Of a stretch of 64,000 nt of DNA, positions 10,345 to 19,961 are shown in pieces; the first letter of the stretch is position 1; each line of letters begins with the position of its first letter. The DNA comes from Mycobacterium rhizamassiliense (lineage in GTDB: Bacteria; Actinomycetota; Actinomycetes; Mycobacteriales; Mycobacteriaceae). The notes under the pieces were generated by a model that had not been told where the DNA came from, made no database searches, and worked only from the letters and a program-made list of their open reading frames with translations. A program made the position numbers and the translations under genes. The stretch is from assembly GCF_900157375.1 (NCBI RefSeq), contig NZ_LT721901.1:5774970-5838969 (forward strand), in the 5' to 3' direction.

Positions 10345-13300
10345 GTGACAGCACCCTCACCCGGAGCTGTGGACCCAACCACATTGCCCGACAACGCGAT
10401 TGCCGTCGTCGGCATGGCGGGTCGGTTCCCGGGCGCCAACTCCCTGGCCGAGTTCTGGGACAACCTGCGCGACGGCAAGGAATCCATCGTCACGCTGACC
10501 GAGCAGGAGCTGGGCGCCGCGGGCGTCACCGACAAGGCGCTGGCCAATCCGTCCTACGTGCGGCGCGCGCCGCTGCTCGACGGCATCGACGAGTTCGACC
10601 CCGGGTTCTTCGGTCTCGCACCGCAATACGCCCGCACCATGGACCCCCAGCACCGGCTGTTCCTGCAGACCGCGTGGCACGCGCTCGAGGACGCGGGCTG
10701 CGACCCCGCCGAATTCGACGGCTCCATCGGCGTTTACGGCACCACCTCGTCCAGCGCGTACCTGATGCACAACCTGATGTCGCACCAGGACCCGCACATC
10801 GCGTTCGGGCAGGGCCTCAACTTCGAGACCGTCGGGCTGTCGATGCAGAACGACAAGGACTACCTGTCGACGCGGGTGTCCCACCAGTTCGACCTCCGCG
10901 GCCCGAGCCTGACCATCCAGACGGCGTGCTCGTCGTCCCTGGTCGCGGTGCACATGGCCTGCCTGAGCCTGCTCAGCGGGGAGTGCGACGTCGCGCTGGC
11001 CGGCGGTGTGTCGCTGCGCGTTCCGCATCACGTCGGCTACTGGCACCAGCCCGGCTCGATGGTGTCGGCCCTGGGCAAGTGCCGGCCGTTCGACGTGCGA
11101 TGCGACGGCACGGTCTTCGGCAGCGGCGTGGGCATCGTGGTCCTCAAACCGCTGCAGGCCGCTGTCGAGGCCGGCGACCGCATCCACGCCGTCATCCGGG
11201 GTTCGGCGATCAACAACGACGGCTCCATGAAAATGGGCTACGCGGCACCGAATCCGGTCGCACAGGCGGATTGCATCGCCGAGGCGCACGCGGTGGCCGG
11301 CATCGACGCGTCGACCGTGAGCTACATCGAGGCGCACGGCACCGCCACGCCGCTGGGCGATCCCATCGAGATCAAGGCGCTGCGGACCGCGTTCGCGGTG
11401 TCCGAAGAACCCCGACCCGGACCGTGTGCGCTGGGAGCGGTCAAGTCGAACATCGGCCACCTGGAAGTCGCGTCCGGGGTGGCCGGGCTGATCAAAACCA
11501 TTCTGTGCCTGAAGAACAAAGCGATCCCTGCGACGCTGCATTTCACCAGCCCGAACCCGGAGCTGCACCTGGACGAGACGCCGTTCGTCGTGCAGACCGA
11601 ATACGGCGCTTGGGAATCCAACGGCATCCGCCGGGCCGGGGTCAGCTCGTTCGGCGTGGGCGGCACCAACGCGCACGTCGTCGTCGAAGAGGCGCCCGCG
11701 GTGCCCTCCGGCGCCGCGCACCCCGGGCCGCAGGTGCTGCTGCTGTCAGCGAAATCCGCTGCGGCGGTTGATGATGCGCGCACAGCTCTGGCCACCGCGC
11801 TGGACAGCCCCGAGGCGCCCGACCTGGGCGATGTCGCCGCGACCCTGGCCCGGCGCCGCAAGCACACCGTGCGGGCGGCCGTCGTCGTGCACGACCGCGA
11901 GCACGCGGCCACCGTGCTGCGGGCCGGCGAGCACGACAACGTCTTCGTCAGCGAGGGCGCTATCGACGATCCGGAGGGCGCGGATCGGGTCGTGTTCCTG
12001 TTCCCCGGCCAGGGGGCCCAGCACCCCGGGATGGCGCGCGGGCTCTACGACACCGAGCCGGCCTTCGCTCAGCACTTCGACGCCTGCGCGGCGGGATTCC
12101 GCGACGAGCTCGGCATCGACCTGCACGCCATCCTGTTCGGCTCCGAGTCGAAGGAGGCCGCGGGCGAAGAGAACAACCTGGAACGTACCGACCGGGCCCA
12201 GCCCATCCTGTTCACGGTGGAGTACGCGCTGGGCAAGCTGGTCGAAAGCTACGGCGTGCGGGCCGCGGCGATGGCCGGCCACAGCATCGGCGAATACGCC
12301 GCCGCCACGCTGGCCGGGGTGTTCGACCTGCCGACGGTGGTCAAGGTGGTGTCCAAGCGCGCTCAGCTGATGCACGCGTCGCCGCCCGGCGCCATGGTCG
12401 CCGTCGCGCTCAGCCCCGCCGACATCGCCGAGCACCTGACCGCGGGCGTCGACCTGTCCGCGGTCAACGACCCGGGCAACTGCGTGGTCGCCGGGTCGCC
12501 CGAGGCGATCCGCGAGTTCACCGCCCACCTGCGCGAGCACGGCATCCCGGCCCGGCGCGTCCGCACCGCGCACGCATTCCATTCGGCGGCAATGGATTCC
12601 GTGGTGCCCGAGTTCCAGGCCTTCCTGTCCGGCCTGCAGCTGCGCGAACCGCAGACGCCGCTGCTGTCCAACGTCACCGGCACCTGGATGACGGCCGAGC
12701 AAGCCACCGACCCGGCGACCTGGGCGCGCCAGATCCGCGCCACGGTCAAATTCGCCGACGAACTGGACGCGCTGCTGGGCCAGCAGAACCGGGTGCTGAT
12801 CGAGGTCGGTCCGGGCGGCAGCCTGACCGGCTCGGCGATCCGGCACCCGAAGTGGTCGGGCGGGCATCGCGCGGTGCGGCTGATGCGGCACCCGGTGCAG
12901 AGCATCGAGGACCGCGACGCCTTCCTGTTCGGGCTCGGCCAGCTGTGGGCGGCCGACGTGCCGGTGGACTTCTCACCGCTCACCGGGCCGGACACCCAGC
13001 TGGTCACGCTGCCGGGTTATCCCTTTGCCCGCGAACGGCATTGGATCGAGGCGCGGACCAACGTGTGGACCCAGGCCCCGGCGGGGCTGAACGGCGCGGC
13101 CGGCAGCGGGGCCGCTGTCGCCGCGGCGCCGATCGACGGCCAGTCGGCCACCGAGGCGACGCTGCATCGCATCTGGACGCAGTGCCTGGGCGTGACTGCG
13201 CTGGACCGGAACGCGAATTTCTTTGAGCTGGGCGGTGATTCGCTCATCGCGATCGGCATCTCGACTAACGCCAACAACGCCGGTCTCACCGTCACCCCAC

Positions 13301-14778
13301 AGCACCTGTACGAACATCCGACCGTGGCCCGGCTGGCGGCCGCGCTCGACGCCGAGTTCACCGGGGCCGGACTGACCGAACCTCTCGGCGACGACGCGCA
13401 CCTGCCGGTACCCGCGAACATCGCCGGCTTCTTCGAACACGGTGTGCAGGAGACGGGTCGCTGGCGGGTCCCGCTGGTCTTCCGGCTCGCCCCCAGCGTC
13501 ACTAAAGACGACGTCCGGGCCGTGCTCACCGCGCTGGTGAACCACCACGACGCGTTGCGCCTTCAGTTCGTCGACCGCGCCGGAACGTGGGGGCAGCGGA
13601 TCGCCGAACCGCAGGAATTTCAGCACCTTTCGTCGCGTTCTCTGCCCGGCGACGCCGCGGACGGGGCAGCGGCCGAGCGCGCCGGGGTGCGCGACGCGGT
13701 GGCCGACCTGCTGGCCCAGGACGACCTGACCGCGACGCTGTCCGCCACCTATCTCACCGGCGGGCGCGACGGTTCGTACCTGGTGTTGTCCGCCCACGAG
13801 GTCATCGCGGACAACGCCTCGCGCGAAATCCTGCTGCTCGACCTCTTCACCGCGTTCACCCACCGGCTTGCGGGCGAGGAGATCATGCTGCCCCCGGCCA
13901 GCGCCAAGTGGCGCGAGTGGTCGCTGCGGTCCGCGGCCCTGGCCACCCACCCGGCGGTGCTCGACACCTGCGACTTCTGGCTGCAGACCGCGAGCAAAGC
14001 GACGCTGCGACTGGGCGATCGCGAGGCCGCGGGGCAACCCTGCTCCAGCGACCTGGTGCGGGTGTCGTCGGCGCTACCGCTCGACGAATCGGCCGAACTC
14101 GACGACGTGCGCCGCAAGCTGAGCGCGTCGATGGAGGAAGTCCTGCTGGCGGCGTTGAGCCGGACCATCGCCCAAACCGTCGGCGCGGGTGTGGTTTCGG
14201 TCGACCTGGAGGGCGCCGGGCGTTCGGTACTGCGGCCGGACGTCGACCTGCGTCGCACCGTCGGCCGGTTCACCACCGTCCATCCGGCCGCGCTGCGATG
14301 CGCGCCGGACGACGCCCCGCTGGACGTGCTGTCGGCCGTGCGCGACACCGTCAAGGCCGTTCCGCACTTCGGGGTCGGCTACGGGCTACTGCGCTACGTC
14401 TACGCGCCCACCGCGCGCCTGTTGGCCACGCCGGACGCCTCGGACATCCACCTGCGGTACATCGGGATGATCCCCGAGCCGCCACCCCTCGACGCTCCGG
14501 TCCAGCTCGACTCCGATACGGCAATGCCGGTGCGCGAGGCGATTCCGGGCCTGGGCCATGCCCTCGAATTCCGGGTGTACCGGCATGCCGGGGTGCTGCA
14601 CCTGGATTGGTGGTACGACGCTCGCCGCGTCTCGAGCGCCCGCGCAGAAGCGCTTGCGCAGCAATTCCCGGTGGCGTTGCGCGAATTGATGCGCGACGCC
14701 CACGACGCCATCCCAGACGGCGGCGACACGGGCTCGCAACCCGTGGAGCTGGCCCTAGTGGATCTGTCGGACGCCTGA
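10345..14778 (+). CDS. ppsE: PpsE, terminal phthiocerol polyketide synthase with condensation-like domain
   Basis: 1477-residue final module of phthiocerol assembly. KS about 16-450 (TACSSS, Cys near 194), AT about 550-840 (GHSIGEYAAA near 646, HAFH motif typical of malonyl-type ATs), ACP about 930-1005 (FFELGGDSLIAIGI, Ser near 966), then a C-terminal condensation/acyltransferase-like domain about 1017-1450. That last domain is known in PpsE and is thought to act in chain release. Its expected HHxxxDG motif reads AHEVIADN here. The GTG at 10345 is chosen because it lies 4 bases after the ppsD stop with GAGG just upstream; longer in-frame starts would run into ppsD. A purine-rich site leads into drrA after a 16-base gap. 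Confidence 0.94.
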   Translation: MTAPSPGAVDPTTLPDNAIAVVGMAGRFPGANSLAEFWDNLRDGKESIVTLTEQELGAAGVTDKALANPSYVRRAPLLDGIDEFDPGFFGLAPQYARTMDPQHRLFLQTAWHALEDAGCDPAEFDGSIGVYGTTSSSAYLMHNLMSHQDPHIAFGQGLNFETVGLSMQNDKDYLSTRVSHQFDLRGPSLTIQTACSSSLVAVHMACLSLLSGECDVALAGGVSLRVPHHVGYWHQPGSMVSALGKCRPFDVRCDGTVFGSGVGIVVLKPLQAAVEAGDRIHAVIRGSAINNDGSMKMGYAAPNPVAQADCIAEAHAVAGIDASTVSYIEAHGTATPLGDPIEIKALRTAFAVSEEPRPGPCALGAVKSNIGHLEVASGVAGLIKTILCLKNKAIPATLHFTSPNPELHLDETPFVVQTEYGAWESNGIRRAGVSSFGVGGTNAHVVVEEAPAVPSGAAHPGPQVLLLSAKSAAAVDDARTALATALDSPEAPDLGDVAATLARRRKHTVRAAVVVHDREHAATVLRAGEHDNVFVSEGAIDDPEGADRVVFLFPGQGAQHPGMARGLYDTEPAFAQHFDACAAGFRDELGIDLHAILFGSESKEAAGEENNLERTDRAQPILFTVEYALGKLVESYGVRAAAMAGHSIGEYAAATLAGVFDLPTVVKVVSKRAQLMHASPPGAMVAVALSPADIAEHLTAGVDLSAVNDPGNCVVAGSPEAIREFTAHLREHGIPARRVRTAHAFHSAAMDSVVPEFQAFLSGLQLREPQTPLLSNVTGTWMTAEQATDPATWARQIRATVKFADELDALLGQQNRVLIEVGPGGSLTGSAIRHPKWSGGHRAVRLMRHPVQSIEDRDAFLFGLGQLWAADVPVDFSPLTGPDTQLVTLPGYPFARERHWIEARTNVWTQAPAGLNGAAGSGAAVAAAPIDGQSATEATLHRIWTQCLGVTALDRNANFFELGGDSLIAIGISTNANNAGLTVTPQHLYEHPTVARLAAALDAEFTGAGLTEPLGDDAHLPVPANIAGFFEHGVQETGRWRVPLVFRLAPSVTKDDVRAVLTALVNHHDALRLQFVDRAGTWGQRIAEPQEFQHLSSRSLPGDAADGAAAERAGVRDAVADLLAQDDLTATLSATYLTGGRDGSYLVLSAHEVIADNASREILLLDLFTAFTHRLAGEEIMLPPASAKWREWSLRSAALATHPAVLDTCDFWLQTASKATLRLGDREAAGQPCSSDLVRVSSALPLDESAELDDVRRKLSASMEEVLLAALSRTIAQTVGAGVVSVDLEGAGRSVLRPDVDLRRTVGRFTTVHPAALRCAPDDAPLDVLSAVRDTVKAVPHFGVGYGLLRYVYAPTARLLATPDASDIHLRYIGMIPEPPPLDAPVQLDSDTAMPVREAIPGLGHALEFRVYRHAGVLHLDWWYDARRVSSARAEALAQQFPVALRELMRDAHDAIPDGGDTGSQPVELALVDLSDA

Positions 14779-14794
14779 GGTTGAGGAGCTCCCA

Positions 14795-15793
14795 ATGAGC
14801 AACGCACAGCGAAACTTTGACAAGGCCGTCGTCGTCGACAAGGTGCGCAAGACCTTCGGCGACTTCGTCGCCCTGCACGAGGTCAGCTTCGAGGTCGGCC
14901 GCGGCGAGGTGCTCGGGCTGCTCGGGCCCAACGGGGCGGGCAAGACCACGCTGGTCGACATCCTGTCGACGCTGAGCCGCCCCGACTCGGGGCGCGCGGT
15001 GGTCGCCGGCTACGACGTGGTGACCGAGGCGCCCGGCGTGCGCCGGTCGATCATGCTGACCGGTCAGCAAGTGGCACTCGACGAAACGCTGACGGGCCTG
15101 GAGAACCTGTACATGTTCGGCCGCCTCTTCGGCCTGAAGAAGCAGGCCGCCCGCGGCCGCGCCAAGGAGCTCATCGAGGAATTCGATCTTGCGTATGCCG
15201 CCGATCGTCGCGTCAAGACGTATTCCGGCGGCATGCGCCGGCGGATCGACATCGCGTGCGGCCTGGTGGTCCCGCCGCAGGTGGTCTTCCTGGACGAGCC
15301 GACCACCGGCCTGGATCCCCGTAGCAGGCAGAGCATTTGGGACCTGGTCAGCCACTTCCAGGATCGCGGCATCGCGACGCTGCTCACCACGCAGTACCTC
15401 GAAGAGGCCGACGCGATGGCCGACCGGATCATCGTCATCGACCACGGCCGGGTCATCGCCGAGGGAACGGCCGACGAGCTCAAGGCCCGCACCGGCGGCA
15501 GCTACTGCGAGATCGTTCCCGTCGATCTCAACGACCTGCAGGCCATCGCCGACACGCTCGGCTCGCTGCTGCCGGAGAAGAACCGCGCCAGCCTGACGGG
15601 CGAATCCGATCGAATCCATATGCCCGCGCCGCATGGCGCCACCACGCTCCTCGAGGCGGTCGGCCGGCTCGCCGCGGCCAACATCCCCGTCGCCGATGTC
15701 GCGCTGCGGCGCCCGTCGCTGGACGACGTATTCCTTTCGCTGACCGAGGATTCGCCCCAGCCCCGCCGGGGCGTCCCGGAGGTCGTCAGTTGA
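14795..15793 (+). CDS. drrA: DrrA, ABC transporter ATP-binding protein (DIM export)
   Basis: 332-residue ATPase subunit of the DrrABC exporter, which in M. tuberculosis takes part in moving DIM lipids across the membrane. Visible motifs are Walker A (GPNGAGKTT, about 47-55), signature YSGGMRRR (about 145), and Walker B followed by DEPTTGLDP. The family is daunorubicin-resistance type, with the usual C-terminal extension after the nucleotide-binding domain. The ATG has a clear GAGGAG ribosome-binding site 8 bases upstream. The gene follows ppsE closely and its last bases contain the drrB start. Confidence 0.94.
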   Translation: MSNAQRNFDKAVVVDKVRKTFGDFVALHEVSFEVGRGEVLGLLGPNGAGKTTLVDILSTLSRPDSGRAVVAGYDVVTEAPGVRRSIMLTGQQVALDETLTGLENLYMFGRLFGLKKQAARGRAKELIEEFDLAYAADRRVKTYSGGMRRRIDIACGLVVPPQVVFLDEPTTGLDPRSRQSIWDLVSHFQDRGIATLLTTQYLEEADAMADRIIVIDHGRVIAEGTADELKARTGGSYCEIVPVDLNDLQAIADTLGSLLPEKNRASLTGESDRIHMPAPHGATTLLEAVGRLAAANIPVADVALRRPSLDDVFLSLTEDSPQPRRGVPEVVS

Positions 15794-16602
15794 CCGCCCC
15801 GGCCGTCGCGCAAGCGCACCCGTCGGTACGCGCCCAGTGGTGGGTGCTCACCAACCGCTTCATCGCGCCGACCCTGCGCAACGGCGAGCTCGCCATCACC
15901 ATCGCGGCCTCGGTGGTGTTCACGGCCGGCTTCTACATCCCGTTGCACGAGATCATGGGCGCCGCCACCCGCGGGGTGTCCAGCAGCTACGCGCAGTACC
16001 TGATGCCGCTGATCGCCCTGGAAGCCATCACGTTCGCCGCCATGTCGACGGCGTTTCGGGCGGCGACGGACTCGGTGCAGGGCATCAACCGCCGATTCCG
16101 GTCCATGCCGATCGCGCCGTTCACCCCGGTGATCGCCCGCATCTCGGCCGCCCTCTACCGCTGTGTGGTGTCGCTGACGGTGGCCGTGATCTCCGGCTAC
16201 ACCATCGGATTCCGATTCCGCGGCTCGGTCGCCGACACCATCGGCTTTTGCGTGCTGGTGCTCGTGTTCGGGGCGCTGCTGTCGTTCGCCGCGGACATGA
16301 TGGGCACCGGTAGCCGCAACCCGGAGGCCATGGCTCCCCTGCTCACCCTGCCGCCGTTGATCTTCGGGCTGCTGTCGGTCGGCGTCCAACCGGTGGACCA
16401 ATTTCCGCGCTGGGTCCAGCCGTTCGTTCGCGACCAGCCGATCTCGCGGCTGGTCGACAGCCTGCACGCCCTGGCCGGCGACCAGGCGCCGTTCAATGCC
16501 GCGGTAACCTGGTCGTCCGTGGCGCCGACGGTGGCGTGGCTCTGCGGACTGGCCGCGCTGCTGGTCCCGGTATCGGTTCTCGTTCTGTCAAGGCGGGCGT
16601 GA
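15790..16602 (+). CDS. drrB: DrrB, ABC-2 type transporter permease
   Basis: 270-residue membrane subunit of the Drr exporter, with about six hydrophobic segments (for example around FTAGFYIPL, GFCVLVLVFGALLSF and LCGLAALLVPVSVLVL) and the conserved FRAATDSVQGINRRF stretch. The start is inferred as TTG at 15790, overlapping the drrA TGA by 4 bases; no better ATG or GTG gives the family N-terminus. It is slightly shorter at the N-terminus than the 289 residues remembered for M. tuberculosis DrrB. It is followed directly by drrC through a TGATG junction. Confidence 0.92.
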   Translation: MTAPAVAQAHPSVRAQWWVLTNRFIAPTLRNGELAITIAASVVFTAGFYIPLHEIMGAATRGVSSSYAQYLMPLIALEAITFAAMSTAFRAATDSVQGINRRFRSMPIAPFTPVIARISAALYRCVVSLTVAVISGYTIGFRFRGSVADTIGFCVLVLVFGALLSFAADMMGTGSRNPEAMAPLLTLPPLIFGLLSVGVQPVDQFPRWVQPFVRDQPISRLVDSLHALAGDQAPFNAAVTWSSVAPTVAWLCGLAALLVPVSVLVLSRRA

Positions 16603-17435
16603 TGACACTGGTCTACGAGGAAGAAACCGCGCCGCCGCAGGCGCACGACCGCGTCCAGGAGAACTCCGCGCGGGTGCTGATTCCGCAGACCCTGGTGCAG
16701 ACGCGCCGCATTCTGCTGAAGTGGGCGCGCGACCTCACCGCGATCATCATGGTGACGGCGCTGCCGGTCATGTTCCTGGTGACGATGAACATCGTTCTGG
16801 GCCACGCCGTTTCACAGGTCACCGGGTACAGCGGGCTGTACAACACCGTTCCGATGAACGTGCTCGCCGCCGCGGTCAACGGCGCGGCGGTCGGCGCCAT
16901 CGGCCTCATCGGGGAGCGCGACGACGGCCTGCTGCGCCGGCTGTGGGTGCTGCCCATCCACCGCGCGTCCGGAATCTGTTCGCGGATCGTCGCCGAGATA
17001 GTCCGGATCATGATCACGACGGTGGTCGTGCTGACCGCCGGCCTGATCATGGGCTTCCGCTTCAAGCAGGGCATTCTGCCGACCCTGGCGTGGCTGAGCA
17101 TCCCGGTGCTCTTCGGTCTCGCCTTCGCGACCCTGATCACCACCATCGCGTGGTATGCGTCGAAAAACTTCCTCCTGGAAGCGATTACGCTCGTGCACCT
17201 GCTCGCGATCCTTTTCTCGACCGGCTTCTTGCCCGTCAACCAGTTTCCGAAGTGGATACAGCCGGTGGTCGCGCACCAGCCGATCAGCTGCGCGATCGAC
17301 GCGATGCGCGCACTGTCACTCGGCGGCTCGGTGCGAACGCCGATGATCGCCACGCTGCTGTGGGTCGTCGGCATCGCCGCGGTGTGCATAGGACCGACGC
17401 TGTCGGGCTATCGGCGCGCCAGCACACGCAGATAA
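16602..17435 (+). CDS. drrC: DrrC, ABC-2 type transporter permease
   Basis: 277-residue second membrane subunit of the Drr exporter. It has the DrrC landmarks: MTLVYEEE N-terminus, LLKWARDL before the first membrane segment, RLWVLPIHRASG in a cytoplasmic loop, GFRFKQG, and the final GYRRAST. The ATG at 16602 overlaps the drrB stop by one base; a GTG one codon earlier is also possible. In M. tuberculosis, loss of DrrC blocks normal DIM localisation. It lies 13 bases before papA5 in the same operon. Confidence 0.93.
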   Translation: MTLVYEEETAPPQAHDRVQENSARVLIPQTLVQTRRILLKWARDLTAIIMVTALPVMFLVTMNIVLGHAVSQVTGYSGLYNTVPMNVLAAAVNGAAVGAIGLIGERDDGLLRRLWVLPIHRASGICSRIVAEIVRIMITTVVVLTAGLIMGFRFKQGILPTLAWLSIPVLFGLAFATLITTIAWYASKNFLLEAITLVHLLAILFSTGFLPVNQFPKWIQPVVAHQPISCAIDAMRALSLGGSVRTPMIATLLWVVGIAAVCIGPTLSGYRRASTRR

Positions 17436-17448
17436 GGGGAGTTCAGGG

Positions 17449-18705
17449 GTGTTTCCCGGATCAGTGATCCGCAAGCTCGCGCACAGCGAAGAGGTGTTCG
17501 CAACCAATGAGACGTATTTCGGGCTGACCATCAAGGTCATCGGCGACGTCGACGTCGACGCGTTGTCCGACGCCTTCGATGCGCTGCTGCAAGTGCACCC
17601 GATCTTCGCCGGCCACCTCGAGCAGGCCGACGACGGCCGGCACCAGATCGTCGCCGAAGACCTGATGCACCCGGGGATCTGGCTCGTCAACGAGCGCACC
17701 TCGCAGGCCGCGATCGCCGGCATGCGCCTGGATCAGAGCCAGTCCCTGCTGAACCTGCGGCTCAAAGTCGGTAGCGGGCCCAGCGTACTGACCCTGTATG
17801 CGCACCACTCCCTGGCCGACGGGCACCACGTGTTCGGCCTGTTCGAGGAGCTGATGTCGCTGTACACCGACGTGGTGAACAACGGCGATGCCGGGCCGAT
17901 CACCGCGCGACCCGCGCCCGAGCCGCTCGAGTCGTTGCTCGAACAACGCGGCATCACCAAGCAGCAGCGCTCCGGTCTGGAGCGGCTGCACCCGGCGGCG
18001 TTCCGCTACGATCTGTCGACCGTCCAGCGGCCGCCGATCGTGACGGATCCCGATGCGTTTGCGCCGATTCCGGTGGCCCAGGTCCGGTTGACGCAGGACG
18101 AGACGGCCGACCTCGTCGAGCTGGGGCGGGCCAACCAGGTCAGCCTCAACGCCATGGTGGCCGCGGCCATCCTGCTGGCCGAGTGGGAACTGCGCAACAC
18201 CCCGCACCTGCCGATCCCGTACTTCTACCCCGTCGACCTGCGCTACCACCTGACGCCCCCGGTCGGTGCGACCGAAAGTACCCTGCCGCTCGGGCTGGCG
18301 AGCTACCTGGCCGAAATCGGGCCCGACACCGAACTCATCGACGTGGCCCGCGGCATCGTGGACGCGTTCCGGGAAGACTTGTCCGAGGGCCTCATTCAGC
18401 AATCGTCGCTGCATTTCCGCCTGCAATACGAGGGCAGCCTGCCGGGCCTCCCCCCCTTCGTGATGTGCACCGACGTCGGCTGGATTCCCGGCCTGCGCAC
18501 ACCCGACGGACTGGTGGTCGACGACGTCGGCGGCGAGTTCTACTTCGCGCCCCACGCCCCGATCGATCTGTACACCTGCGTGACCTTCGACGGCCGGCTG
18601 CTCATCGAGCACCACTCCAACCTGGCGGGCGTCGAGAAGTCGCTGGAAGGAATCCATTCCCTGCTGTGCGCCGCGCCCGTCGAGGACAGCTGGGTCATGG
18701 AGTGA
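17449..18705 (+). CDS. papA5: PapA5, phthiocerol/phthiodiolone dimycocerosyl transferase
   Basis: 418-residue acyltransferase that esterifies the two hydroxyls of phthiocerol-type diols with multimethyl-branched acyl chains, using the carrier-bound acyl group of the Mas-type synthase directly. The catalytic HHxxxDG motif is present as HHSLADGHH (His near residue 112). The N-terminus FPGSVIRKLAHSEEVF and the C-terminus ending SWVME match the family. The GTG at 17449 has AAGGGGAG upstream. The stop overlaps the next gene as GTGA, so papA5 and the trans enoyl reductase are likely coupled. In M. tuberculosis these two genes are about 14 genes apart (from memory). Confidence 0.94.
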   Translation: MFPGSVIRKLAHSEEVFATNETYFGLTIKVIGDVDVDALSDAFDALLQVHPIFAGHLEQADDGRHQIVAEDLMHPGIWLVNERTSQAAIAGMRLDQSQSLLNLRLKVGSGPSVLTLYAHHSLADGHHVFGLFEELMSLYTDVVNNGDAGPITARPAPEPLESLLEQRGITKQQRSGLERLHPAAFRYDLSTVQRPPIVTDPDAFAPIPVAQVRLTQDETADLVELGRANQVSLNAMVAAAILLAEWELRNTPHLPIPYFYPVDLRYHLTPPVGATESTLPLGLASYLAEIGPDTELIDVARGIVDAFREDLSEGLIQQSSLHFRLQYEGSLPGLPPFVMCTDVGWIPGLRTPDGLVVDDVGGEFYFAPHAPIDLYTCVTFDGRLLIEHHSNLAGVEKSLEGIHSLLCAAPVEDSWVME

Positions 18706-19952
18706 CGGACCGCGAGTTCGACATCGTCTTGTACGGTGCGACAGGCTTTTCCGGCCAGCTGACCGCGCAGTACCTCGCGCAGCGGGGCTCGCAGGCGCGC
18801 ATCGCGCTGGCCGGTCGTTCCGCCGAACGCCTGCAGGCGGTGCGGCAGACACTGGGTCCCGCGGCGCGGGATTGGCCGGTGATCGCCGCCGATGCCGCGC
18901 AGCCGTCGACGCTGGCCGCGATGGCCGTCCGAACGCAGGTGGTGGTCACGACCGTCGGTCCCTACGCGCGCTATGGCCTGCCCCTAGTGGCGGCCTGCGC
19001 CGCGGCCGGTACGGACTATGCCGATCTCACCGGCGAGCTGATGTTCGCCCGCAATGCCATCGACCATTACCACAAGCAGGCCGGCGACACCGGCGCCCGC
19101 ATCGTGCTGTCGTGCGGATTCGACTCGGTCCCTTCGGATCTGAACGCCTACCAGCTGTACCGGCGCGCGGCCGGCGACGGCGCCGGCGAACTGTGCGACA
19201 CGACCCTCGTGCTGCGCTCCTTCTCCCAGCTCGGCGCCTCCGGGGGCACGATCGCCTCGCTGCTGGGGACCATCCGCGCCGCATCGAGCGACGCGCAAAC
19301 CCGCGGGATCATCGACGACCCTTACACGCTGACCACCGACCGGGCCGCCGAACCCGAACTCGGTCCGCAGCCCGACTTCGGGTGGCGCAGGGGGCGCGAC
19401 ATCGCGCCCGAGCTGGCGCGCTACTGGACCGGTGCATTCATACTGGCCGCGCACAACGCCCGAATTACCCGACACAGCAACGCATTACAAGGCTGGACCT
19501 ACGGCCGCGACTTTCGCTACTCCGAGGCGATGAGTTTCGGGAAGTCATGGGCGGCACCCGTCGCCTCCGCGATCGCGACCGGCGCCCTGTCGGCCGCGGT
19601 GTACCTGGGCAACCGGTACTTCGGGAAACTGCCCCCACGATTCGTGGAGCGCATCACTCCCAAGTCGGGCGCGGGTCCCAGCACGCGGGCCCGGCGGCGC
19701 GGCCACTATGCCGTCGAGACGTACACCACCACGACGACCGGCGCCCGTTACGTGGCGACGTTCGGGCAGAGTTGCGATGCCTACCAAGGGACTTCGATCA
19801 TGCTGGGCGAGAGTGGTCTGGCGCTGGCGCTGGACCGCGACCGGCTTTCCGAGTTGCGCGGCGTGCTCACCCCCGCGGCCGCGATGGGTGACGCCCTGCT
19901 GGCGCGGCTGCCCGCCGCCGGAGTGTCCATGGGGACAACCCAATTGGGCTGA
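18702..19952 (+). CDS. Trans-acting enoyl reductase of DIM synthesis (Rv2953 type)
   Basis: 416-residue protein of the saccharopine-dehydrogenase-like family. The N-terminal Rossmann motif is YGATGFSGQLTAQYL (about residues 9-23), with further landmarks VVVTTVGPYARYG, SCGFDSVPSDL and SGGTIASL. The M. tuberculosis homologue Rv2953 supplies, in trans, the enoyl reduction missing from PpsD, so placement in the pps operon makes functional sense. The GTG at 18702 overlaps the papA5 stop by 4 bases; the frame is open further upstream, but that stretch only shadows papA5. A hydrophobic stretch near residue 290 (SAIATGALSAAVYLG) may contact the membrane. The stop is 9 bases from that of the convergent polyketide synthase, with no obvious terminator between them. 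Confidence 0.88.
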   Translation: MTDREFDIVLYGATGFSGQLTAQYLAQRGSQARIALAGRSAERLQAVRQTLGPAARDWPVIAADAAQPSTLAAMAVRTQVVVTTVGPYARYGLPLVAACAAAGTDYADLTGELMFARNAIDHYHKQAGDTGARIVLSCGFDSVPSDLNAYQLYRRAAGDGAGELCDTTLVLRSFSQLGASGGTIASLLGTIRAASSDAQTRGIIDDPYTLTTDRAAEPELGPQPDFGWRRGRDIAPELARYWTGAFILAAHNARITRHSNALQGWTYGRDFRYSEAMSFGKSWAAPVASAIATGALSAAVYLGNRYFGKLPPRFVERITPKSGAGPSTRARRRGHYAVETYTTTTTGARYVATFGQSCDAYQGTSIMLGESGLALALDRDRLSELRGVLTPAAAMGDALLARLPAAGVSMGTTQLG

Positions 19953-19961
19953 GGCCGTTGG

